A DNA stretch of 5,440 nt from Clostridia bacterium. GTDB taxonomy: Bacteria; Bacillota; Clostridia; Oscillospirales; Acutalibacteraceae. Positions 1-5,440 of this stretch are shown piece after piece. The notes under the pieces were generated by a model. That model was not told where the DNA came from. It saw only the letters and a program-made list of their open reading frames with translations, and made no database searches. The position numbers were made by a program, and so were the translations under genes. The stretch lies in the NCBI GenBank assembly GCA_017425745.1, contig JAFOXT010000084.1, positions 1 through 5,440 on the forward strand. The letters are read 5' to 3'. Every line of letters starts with the position of its first letter. Position 1 is the first letter of the stretch.

Positions 1-100
1 TAGCGTCCGTTTTTAAATTTGTAAACAGGTGTTGGTGGTGCTACTTTTTCATTTTGTGTAAGATGCGAGTGTAAATCAAAATGCTGATGGAGGTATTGCT
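1..100 (+). other. Operon leader / upstream intergenic region
   Basis: No gene can be supported here. All three forward frames close early (stops at 1-3, 14-16 and 72-74), and the short open stretch ending at 72-74 has no recognisable protein character, so it could at most be the tail of an upstream gene. A hexamer GTGTAA occurs at 56-61 and again at 69-74, 13 bases apart, and might be part of an operator, but this is weak. I could not find a -35/-10 pair with good spacing. The only solid signal is the ribosome binding site at 89-93. Confidence 0.5.
89..93 (+). promoter_or_regulatory. Ribosome binding site of the ABC ATPase gene
   Basis: GGAGG lies 7 bases upstream of the ATG at 101. This strong Shine-Dalgarno match decides the start of the ATPase gene. 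Confidence 0.85.
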
Positions 101-868
101 ATGAGCAACAAAAAAGAAATCATTATCAAGGCAACTAAACTTAAAAAGAGTTTTATCACAGGTGACACAGAACAGACAATTTTTGAAAATCTAGACCTTA
201 ATATATATAGGGGTGACTTCACTGTGATTATGGGTAGTTCAGGTGCAGGCAAGTCCACACTGATGTACTCCCTTTCGGGAATGGACAGACCCAGCTCGGG
301 CGAGGTTGTTTGGAACGACAAAACAATTACATCTTTAAGTGATGATAGGCTGGCAATTTTCAGACGAAAGAACTGTGGTTTTGTTTTTCAGCAAATCTAT
401 CTTCTTGATAAGATGAGCCTTATGGATAATGTACTTACGGCGAGTGCATTGTCAGGAGCAAACAAGAAGGAGTCGGTGAAATATGCCAAAGAGCTTTTCG
501 AGCTTGTTAATATTCCTGAGATAACACGCAAAAAGTTCCCATCTCAGGTGTCGGGCGGTGAGGCTCAGCGAGCAGGCATTGTAAGGGCAGTTATAAATAA
601 ACCCGAAATTCTCTTTGCCGATGAGCCCACAGGTGCACTGAACTCAAATAACTCAACTGCGGTTCTTGATGTTTTTACAAAGCTTCATAATGATGGTCAG
701 AGCATTATATTGGTAACTCATGACAAGAAAACAGCATTAAGGGGCAACCGTGTGTTGTATGTTAAGGACGGCAAAATCTACGGTGAGTGTGACCTTGGGG
801 TTTACACAAATGACAGTAAATACCGTGAAGCAAAGCTAAACAACTTTTTAACAGAAATGGGATGGTAA
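101..868 (+). CDS. ABC transporter ATP-binding protein (MacB/LolD-like family)
   Basis: This 255-residue protein is the cytoplasmic ATPase of an ABC transporter and should power the FtsX-type permease encoded 1 base downstream. All nucleotide-binding motifs are present in order: Walker A GSSGAGKST at residues 45-53, Q-loop around Gln97, signature VSGGE at 150-154 followed by AQR, Walker B ILFADE at 170-175 with the catalytic Glu175, D-loop GALN at 178-181, and switch histidine His207 in VTHD. The signature starts with Val and ends with Glu instead of the textbook LSGGQ; SGGE variants are usual in the MacB/LolD-like group. Length is slightly above the usual 220-235 residues because of a tail after about residue 210. 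The start is supported by the ribosome binding site at 89-93. The family call is firm; the transported substrate is not known. Confidence 0.95.
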   Translation: MSNKKEIIIKATKLKKSFITGDTEQTIFENLDLNIYRGDFTVIMGSSGAGKSTLMYSLSGMDRPSSGEVVWNDKTITSLSDDRLAIFRRKNCGFVFQQIYLLDKMSLMDNVLTASALSGANKKESVKYAKELFELVNIPEITRKKFPSQVSGGEAQRAGIVRAVINKPEILFADEPTGALNSNNSTAVLDVFTKLHNDGQSIILVTHDKKTALRGNRVLYVKDGKIYGECDLGVYTNDSKYREAKLNNFLTEMGW

Positions 869-869
869 T

Positions 870-3197
870 ATGAAAAAAATAGCAAATCAGATTTTATACA
901 ACTTAAAAAAAGAGAAATCCTCCTTTATATCATTCGGCGTTATCATTCTGATAACTGCTCTGATATTAAATTGTGCGGCGGTTTTGCTGTGTCAGGTAGA
1001 TAGTGCTTATGATACAAAGTTTGAAAAGTTAAGCACCGCAACACTCAACGCAATTGTTCCCGAGGTTCAGAATAGCAGTGAACTTGAAAAAGCAATTGAT
1101 GAAACTGAAAAGGTAGAGAAAATCGAAAGCCATACCGCTATTATGACAGAAACTACAGTCAAAGATTTCAACGGTGCGGATTTTACAATGAACACAGTGT
1201 TTTATAACATTGATGACAAGCGTACTCTTAACAATTTTGAGATTGTGAATGAAAGCGAAAATGATGTTGACAATCCAATCTACATCCCGCTTTATGTTTC
1301 CAACTTTGGCGGATTTGCTTTGAATGACGAAATCATTTATGTAATTGACGGTAAATACCATAGTTTCACAGTAGCAGGTGTAATTGAAGAAATGCAGTAC
1401 GGCAACTACGGTTTGGGTTTGCTGTGTGTATATTTGCCAAAAGAAGAGTTTGCAGAGCTTGCGGATTCTTATAGTGACAAGGCTGTGGTTGAATATTCAA
1501 TGAGCGTAAAGAGCGATGCAAGCCTTGATGAAGTGAAAGATGATGTCAGCAAAGCAATTGAGAACAAAGGTGTTATGGCTTTATCAATTCTTGACAGCGA
1601 AAGCGTAAAGGGTACACGAACAATGGTTACGGATCTGCTTGTACTTATTTTAGCCGCTTTTGCACTAATCATCCTTGCAGTCAGCGTATTCCTCAGTAAC
1701 TTCAAAGTAAAAAATGCCATTGAGTCCGAAATTACAAATATGAGCGTGCTCAAAGCCCTGGGTTACACAAGTGCTCAGATTGTAGCGAGTATCACACTGC
1801 CTTATGCTATTGTTTCGCTATTGTTTGCAATTCTCGGCATTGGTCTGTCTTACACTTTACTTCCGGTGCTTTGCTCAGTGCTTACTGTTCAGTCAGGTTT
1901 TTCGTTTGCTGTTAGCTTTGATTTGCTGAGCTTTGTATGTGTGGCTTGTATTCTTTGCGGTGTTGTTTCGTTCTTCACATATATATCCGCACGAAAAATC
2001 AAGAAAACTCAGCCTATTGACGGCTTAAGAGGTAATATAAGTTCAAAGCACACAAAGAAAAATTATTTTCCGCTTGAAGAAACAAGGGGCAACACAAAAT
2101 TCCTGCTTGTCTTAAAGCAGATAATAGCTTCTACAAAACAGAATGTAATGCTCTTTTTGGTGTCTTTCGTGCTGACGGTTCTCATAGCATTTTCAGGTAC
2201 ACTGTTCTACAATGTAGTAGTTGAGCCGGATAATTTTATGTCTGCTTTGTCAGATGAAGTAGCAGATGTGATTATATATCCTAAAAGCGACAGTGTGAGT
2301 GAACTTGAGTTAAAACTTGGTAACGATAACCGTGTGCAAAATTCATTGAAATATATGTCTGCAATTGTTAAAATTGAAGAGAAAACGGTGACTGCTTTTG
2401 CCTGCGAGGACTTCTCAAAGGTGAGAAATGATGTATGTTATATGGGTGAAAATCCGAAAGATGCAGATGAAATCGCTTTGGGCAGTGCTTTTGAAGAAAA
2501 TATGAAAATCGGCGACACAGTTAGAGTGACGGTGGATGGTATCACCAAAAACTTTCAGGTTACAGGCTTTGTGCAAAGCGTAAATTTACAGGGTGAGCTT
2601 TGTGAACTGAGCCTAGAAGGATACAATAGTTTCTTTGATCAAAATCAGACACCGGCCCTTTATGTGTATCTTGAAAATGCTGATAATGCCGAAAAGATTA
2701 CAATGGAATATAAATCCGATTACACTGCATTGGTAACAGACACAGTGAATTCTTACAAACTTCAAACGGAAGCACAAGATATGTATATGGGCATCACCGT
2801 GGTGCTTGTAGTGGCTATTTTTGCGGTAACAATTCTCATTGTATTATTTATTCTATACATTGTTATCAAGTCTCTGCTTGTAAAAAGAAGACAGGAGTTA
2901 GGTATTTACAAAGCAATGGGCTACACAAGTTCACAGCTTATTTTGCAGACAACAGGTTCCTTTATACCTGTGTCGATGGTAGCAATTGTGCTTTCAAGCT
3001 TTTTGGCAATTTTTTATATGCCGGCTATCTATCAAGTTGTTTTTGAAGCTTTAGGTGTTATGAAAAATAACTTTGAGATTTCATTTGGTTTTTTAATGCT
3101 ATTTGCAGTAGCTCAGATTTTGGTAAACATTATGATAAGTATTATTTTGTGTATGCCGATAAGAAAGATATCAGCATATGAACTCATTAAAGAATAA
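870..3197 (+). CDS. ABC transporter permease with two FtsX domains
   Basis: This 775-residue membrane protein is the partner of the upstream ATPase. Hydrophobic segments suggest eight membrane helices: TM1 about 19-41, TM2 255-277, TM3 303-332, TM4 349-372, TM5 426-448, TM6 640-668, TM7 700-722 and TM8 738-763. Two large, mostly polar, probably extracytoplasmic domains lie between TM1 and TM2 and between TM5 and TM6. Each half therefore repeats the MacB/LolE plan of one helix, a periplasmic-type domain, then a three-helix FtsX unit. The repeat is visible in the cytoplasmic motif before the third helix of each half: LKALGYTSAQI near 294-304 and YKAMGYTSSQL near 680-690. This loop region typically contacts the ATPase. 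The gene starts 1 base after the ATPase stop with only a weak GGGATGG binding site (859-865), so translational coupling is likely. It does not have the 10-helix, single-large-loop layout of BceB. Export or mechanotransmission are both possible; the substrate is unknown. Confidence 0.92.
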   Translation: MKKIANQILYNLKKEKSSFISFGVIILITALILNCAAVLLCQVDSAYDTKFEKLSTATLNAIVPEVQNSSELEKAIDETEKVEKIESHTAIMTETTVKDFNGADFTMNTVFYNIDDKRTLNNFEIVNESENDVDNPIYIPLYVSNFGGFALNDEIIYVIDGKYHSFTVAGVIEEMQYGNYGLGLLCVYLPKEEFAELADSYSDKAVVEYSMSVKSDASLDEVKDDVSKAIENKGVMALSILDSESVKGTRTMVTDLLVLILAAFALIILAVSVFLSNFKVKNAIESEITNMSVLKALGYTSAQIVASITLPYAIVSLLFAILGIGLSYTLLPVLCSVLTVQSGFSFAVSFDLLSFVCVACILCGVVSFFTYISARKIKKTQPIDGLRGNISSKHTKKNYFPLEETRGNTKFLLVLKQIIASTKQNVMLFLVSFVLTVLIAFSGTLFYNVVVEPDNFMSALSDEVADVIIYPKSDSVSELELKLGNDNRVQNSLKYMSAIVKIEEKTVTAFACEDFSKVRNDVCYMGENPKDADEIALGSAFEENMKIGDTVRVTVDGITKNFQVTGFVQSVNLQGELCELSLEGYNSFFDQNQTPALYVYLENADNAEKITMEYKSDYTALVTDTVNSYKLQTEAQDMYMGITVVLVVAIFAVTILIVLFILYIVIKSLLVKRRQELGIYKAMGYTSSQLILQTTGSFIPVSMVAIVLSSFLAIFYMPAIYQVVFEALGVMKNNFEISFGFLMLFAVAQILVNIMISIILCMPIRKISAYELIKE

Positions 3198-3202
3198 GGA
3201 GA
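3196..3202 (+). promoter_or_regulatory. Ribosome binding site of the XRE regulator gene
   Basis: AAGGAGA overlaps the permease stop codon and lies 7 bases before the ATG at 3210. It fixes the regulator's start and gives it its own strong translation signal within the operon. Confidence 0.8.
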
Positions 3203-3209
3203 GATAAAA

Positions 3210-4088
3210 ATGGATTTTGGTGATAAATTAAAGCAGTACAGATTAAAAGAGGGACTTTCTCAGGAACAACTTGCTGAGAAAATAGGAGTAAGCCGTCAAG
3301 CGATAACCAAATGGGAGACCAAGCGAGGCCTCCCTGATGTTGAAAATATGATTATCCTCGCAGAGCTTTTCAAGCTCACTCTCGATGAGCTTGTGCTTGA
3401 AGAGGTCAAAAAGCAGGAAGAAAAGCGGTTGGTTTTCGAAAGCGAAACGGTTTATGACATCGACACTGGCAAGCATTTTGACATAAACTTGGGCGGTGCA
3501 AGGAAAATTACCATCAAGACAGGCGTGGATGAAAAAATCCACATTGTGCTTTCTTCCGAAATACTTGCTGAAATTGGCTCTCTTTTCAAGGTGAAACTTG
3601 ACGAAAAGCGTAATAAGTTGGATGTTGAACTTGTAAATAAAAAGGGCGTCAGCCGTTTTGAAGCACAGGAAAGCGTGGATATTACTCTTTTACTCCCTGA
3701 AAAGTTTACCGAGCATACAGAGGTTTCAGCAAGCGTTAAGGAACTTCTTATTGAGGATTTACGCCTCAGCCGACTTGAGTACGACGGCGACGCAGAAAAG
3801 GTTTTTATCCGGGACACAGAGGGAAGTCTGGAGTTTACTGCAAAGACTGACTACGAAATTTTTATTTCAGATAACTGCACAAAACTTGATATAAACCAGT
3901 TCAAAGCGAAAGCGATTGTTCACATTGAAAATGCAGATAATTACAAATTTTCAAATAACGGCAAAAAATGCAAGCTCATCATCCGTAAAAATGGTGAAAT
4001 AGTTGAAAGTGAAGAAAACGAAAAAGCTGGAAGCATAATCAGCACATCAGGAATATTCTCTGAATTGATTGTTGAGGTTGAGAGATAA
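3210..4088 (+). CDS. XRE-family transcriptional regulator with beta-rich C-terminal domain
   Basis: This 292-residue protein is probably the DNA-binding regulator of the operon. Residues 1-61 form a classical Cro/cI-type helix-turn-helix domain: LSQEQLAEKIGVSRQAITKWE at about 16-36 has the typical second and recognition helices, followed by the usual GLPDVENMIILAELFKLTLDEL stretch at about 40-61. A short charged linker (64-75) leads to about 215 residues of alternating hydrophobic and polar strands (for example KITIKTG, KVFIRDTEGSLEF, CKLIIRKNGEIVE). This resembles the DUF4097-like adhesin/beta-solenoid fold found in many Firmicutes regulators and membrane proteins; that assignment is inference from pattern. 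No membrane helix is seen, so it is cytoplasmic. It is the last operon gene, 12 bases after the permease, which fits autoregulation. The ligand or signal is unknown. A group II intron begins nine bases after its stop codon, leaving the gene intact. Confidence 0.88.
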   Translation: MDFGDKLKQYRLKEGLSQEQLAEKIGVSRQAITKWETKRGLPDVENMIILAELFKLTLDELVLEEVKKQEEKRLVFESETVYDIDTGKHFDINLGGARKITIKTGVDEKIHIVLSSEILAEIGSLFKVKLDEKRNKLDVELVNKKGVSRFEAQESVDITLLLPEKFTEHTEVSASVKELLIEDLRLSRLEYDGDAEKVFIRDTEGSLEFTAKTDYEIFISDNCTKLDINQFKAKAIVHIENADNYKFSNNGKKCKLIIRKNGEIVESEENEKAGSIISTSGIFSELIVEVER

Positions 4089-4091
4089 ATT

Positions 4092-4097
4092 TCAGTC
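4092..4097 (+). other. IBS1: intron target bases at the end of the 5' exon
   Basis: The last six bases before the intron, TCAGTC, are perfectly complementary to GACTGA at 4283-4288 in domain I of the intron. In group II introns such exon-intron pairing selects the 5' splice site and the insertion site. A second IBS2-EBS2 pairing should lie just upstream, but I could not find a convincing partner. Confidence 0.65.
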
Positions 4098-4525
4098 GTG
4101 CGCCCAGCCAAGGGCAATTAACCAAACGGGTGTAAATCCCGTCTAATTAAGGTCTAGCCAACCGATTAGTAGCGAGTCTTGAGTAGTTGTCAGTAATGAC
4201 AGTTGCTAAGCGTAGACAGCGAGCAAGTAGGGTTGCAATGCGATTGAGCCTCGAAAGGTTACTTACAGAGGGCTGACGTTGTGACTGATACGGAAAGCAA
4301 CATCGAATGGAACGACACGGCAAGAACCATTCGGCACTGCGGGGTCAAAGAGCCAATCATGCTTGACATTGTGGTTAATTAGTCAACTGGGGAGAGCCTA
4401 TCGCTTCTTGTAAACAAGTACGTTACATCAACTAGAAGATGGAGATGGACGGATGAGTGATAGGCAGTCGGATAGCTTCATAGTACCGAGGAAACTGGGT
4501 AATGTCAGTGGAGGGAAGGGGGCTA
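4098..4525 (+). ncRNA. Group II intron ribozyme domains I-III
   Basis: This gene-free stretch is the structural RNA of the intron. Domain I is closed by CCCAG (4103-4107) with CTGGG (4387-4391), then by a nine-base helix of AATTAACCA (4116-4124) with TGGTTAATT (4372-4380). Inside it are a hairpin ACGGG/CCCGT (4126-4130/4138-4142), a stem TGTCA/TGACA capped by a GTAA tetraloop of the GNRA type (4188-4201), and the EBS1 hairpin (4275-4304). Domain II is closed by GCCTATCGCT (4396-4405) with AGTGATAGGC (4456-4465), ten pairs including one G-U. Domain III is probably 4473-4525, with TAGC/GCTA at the base (4473-4476/4522-4525) and ACTG/CAGT near the tip (4494-4497/4506-4509). Pairings were found by eye, not by folding software; domain names follow their order and the usual group II plan. 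Confidence 0.8.
4275..4304 (+). other. EBS1 hairpin in intron domain I
   Basis: GACGTTG (4275-4281) pairs with CAACATC (4298-4304) with one mismatch, leaving a 16-base loop. The loop holds GACTGA (4283-4288), complementary over all six bases to the exon end at 4092-4097. This is the expected position and form of exon-binding site 1. Confidence 0.65.
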
Positions 4526-4555
4526 CATAATAACGGTCTTTCTGAGGACACATTA

Positions 4556-4573
4556 TCCGTACTCAGGGACGGA
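4556..4573 (+). promoter_or_regulatory. Hairpin overlapping the maturase ribosome binding site (possible domain IVa element)
   Basis: TCCGT (4556-4560) and ACGGA (4569-4573) form a five-pair stem with an eight-base loop. The right arm covers the first bases of GGAGGA (4571-4576), the Shine-Dalgarno sequence for the ATG at 4581. In the well-studied Ll.LtrB intron, domain IVa contains the maturase ribosome binding site and binds the maturase, which limits its own translation. A similar role here is inference. An alternative stem CTGAG/CTCAG (4542-4546/4562-4566) would compete with it. Confidence 0.4.
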
Positions 4574-4580
4574 GGAAATA

Positions 4581-5440
4581 ATGGGAACGAAATTAGAAAG
4601 AATAATGGAAATTTCGGCAACTACGCCAAAGCCAGAGTTCACATCTTTGTACCACTTGATAAACATTGAAATGCTGAAACAATGCCATATGGAATTAGAT
4701 GGTAGTAAGGCAGTTGGTATCGATAAAGTGACAAAAGCAGAGTATGAGGAGCATCTGGAAGAAAACTTAACAAATCTTGTAAGCAAGCTAAAGAATAAGG
4801 CTTACAAACCCTTGCCATCACTTAGGGTGTTCATACCGAAAGCAAATGGCAAGAAACGTCCTCTGGGGATTGATTCCTACGAGGACAAGATTGTGCAACT
4901 GGCAGTAAAGAAAATATTGGAAGCTATTTATGAGCCAAGATTTCTGCACTGTATGTATGGCTTCAGACCGAACAGAGGATGCCATGATGCCATAAAGGAA
5001 GTCCAATACCAGATAAACGACAGATGTATAAATTATGTAGTAGACGCTGATATAAAAGGTTTCTTCGACCACATGAGTCACGAATGGATGATGGAGTTTC
5101 TTAGGCTTTACATCAAAGACCCAAACCTTCTGTGGCTAATCAATAAATATCTAAAAGCCGGAGTAATGACGGACGGAATATTTGAAGAAAGTGGAGAGGG
5201 CTCTGTGCAAGGAAACATTATCAGTCCGCTACTGGCATATATCTACATGCACAATGTATTGACACTATGGTATAAATTTGTCATTATAGGCAGAACGACT
5301 GGACGCAGCTTCCTGGCAGTTTATGCAGAAAGTAATTCCAAGCGAAAGTATGGCAGAAAGCCAGAAACATTTGATTTCTTAGGTTTTACATTTTACTGTG
5401 GTAAGGGAAGAAAGACTGGAAACTTCTGTGTAAAGCTTAA
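4581..5440 (+). CDS. ltrA: Group II intron reverse transcriptase/maturase, 3' end cut off, internally deleted
   Basis: The frame is open from ATG 4581 to the edge (286 codons plus two bases), so the C-terminus, including most of the maturase (X) domain, is unseen. The start has GGAGGA at 4571-4576 and no in-frame ATG, GTG or TTG between it and the upstream stop at 4500-4502. The normal role is to help the intron RNA fold and splice and to copy it into DNA at new sites. Visible blocks are an RT0-type N-terminus (residues 23-59), RVFIPKANGKKRPLGI (82-97), YGFRPNRGCHDAI (126-138), DADIKGFFDH with the first catalytic Asp157 (155-164), GSVQGNIISPLLAYIYM (207-223) and the RT7 block FDFLGFTFYCGK (264-275). 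The YADD box is broken: Tyr248-Ala249 are followed directly by ESNSKRKYGRKPE, sequence normally found roughly 45-50 residues later. The catalytic Asp pair is absent, so reverse transcription should be lost. The symbol is a family-level name; this could equally be called a pseudogene. Confidence 0.88.
   Translation, partial: MGTKLERIMEISATTPKPEFTSLYHLINIEMLKQCHMELDGSKAVGIDKVTKAEYEEHLEENLTNLVSKLKNKAYKPLPSLRVFIPKANGKKRPLGIDSYEDKIVQLAVKKILEAIYEPRFLHCMYGFRPNRGCHDAIKEVQYQINDRCINYVVDADIKGFFDHMSHEWMMEFLRLYIKDPNLLWLINKYLKAGVMTDGIFEESGEGSVQGNIISPLLAYIYMHNVLTLWYKFVIIGRTTGRSFLAVYAESNSKRKYGRKPETFDFLGFTFYCGKGRKTGNFCVKL

Larger units (their letters stand above)
4098..5440 (+). mobile_element. Group II intron, 5' part (runs off the right edge)
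   Basis: A mobile group II intron begins at 4098 with the hallmark GTGCG and continues past the window. It consists of the ribozyme domains I-III (about 4103-4525) and a domain IV carrying a reverse transcriptase/maturase gene from 4581. Domain V (the catalytic hairpin), domain VI (branch-point adenosine) and the 3' splice site are not in the window, so completeness cannot be judged. It lies on the same strand as the ABC operon, immediately after the regulator's stop codon, so the operon transcript would carry it and splicing would restore a normal 3' region. The class is uncertain: a six-base EBS1 in a domain I loop argues against class C, and the protein resembles LtrA-like maturases of Firmicutes. 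Mobility is doubtful because the encoded protein lacks part of its catalytic core. Confidence 0.92.

Noticed and set aside
32..64. Possible promoter: TTGGTG at 32-37 and TAAGAT at 59-64.
   Set aside because: The spacer would be 21 bases, too long for a standard sigma-A promoter, and both hexamers are poor matches.
56..74. Direct repeat GTGTAA at 56-61 and 69-74 as an operator for the XRE regulator.
   Set aside because: Only six bases repeat, there is no dyad symmetry, and short A/T-rich repeats are expected by chance; noted only in the leader entry.
81..104. A seven-codon reading frame (ATG at 81, TGA at 102-104) overlapping the ATPase start, as a possible leader peptide.
   Set aside because: It has no ribosome binding site of its own, and its bases include the Shine-Dalgarno of the ATPase gene. 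An ATGA overlap of this size easily arises by chance.
101..3197. Identification of the transporter as a BceAB-type bacitracin/lantibiotic resistance module.
   Set aside because: The permease has two extracytoplasmic domains and about eight helices, not the ten-helix BceB layout, and there is no histidine kinase/response regulator pair in the window.
3452..3894. Open frames on both strands inside the regulator gene.
   Set aside because: They are shadows of the regulator frame with low-complexity or Ser-rich translations and no start signals.
4102..4115. Local hairpin GCCC (4102-4105) with GGGC (4112-4115) at the intron's 5' end.
   Set aside because: It competes with the long-range CCCAG/CTGGG helix, which stacks next to a nine-pair helix and fits the standard domain I closure better.
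4432..5081. Several minus-strand open frames across the intron.
   Set aside because: They are antisense to the ribozyme and the maturase gene, overlap each other, lack ribosome binding sites and have no recognisable protein motifs.

Overview
The window suggests a low-to-moderate GC Firmicute, most likely a Clostridia-type (possibly gut) bacterium. This is inferred from strong AGGAGG-type ribosome binding sites, A/T-rich codon choice, a MacB/FtsX-type ABC exporter paired with an XRE regulator, and a group II intron whose encoded protein resembles LtrA-like maturases common in that group. The species cannot be named from sequence alone.

Layout: bases 1-100 are the leader of an operon, with no gene I can support. 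Bases 101-4088 hold three tightly packed plus-strand genes: an ABC ATPase (101-868), a large FtsX-domain permease (870-3197, 1 base after the ATPase stop), and an XRE-family regulator with a long beta-rich C-terminal half (3210-4088, 12 bases after the permease stop). The ATPase and permease should form one membrane exporter or mechanotransmission complex. The regulator probably controls the operon, itself included. The substrate is unknown; peptide or antimicrobial export or resistance is a common role for such loci, but nothing here proves it.

From 4098 to the right edge the window holds the 5' part of a bacterial group II intron, inserted in the same orientation nine bases after the regulator's stop codon. 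The intron starts with GTGCG. Domains I, II and III can be traced by long-range complementarity (about 4103-4391, 4396-4465 and 4473-4525), and an EBS1 loop at 4283-4288 matches the last six exon bases exactly. Domain IV carries a reverse transcriptase/maturase gene starting at 4581 and running off the window. Domains V and VI and the 3' exon are outside.

The most notable observation is that the intron protein has an apparently clean in-frame internal deletion. The reading frame goes from the start of the YADD box (Tyr-Ala) straight to the block just before RT7, so both catalytic aspartates of that box and the segment after it are missing. This predicts an intron that can no longer reverse transcribe, although splicing could persist. 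I see no convincing new defence system or other undescribed system here.
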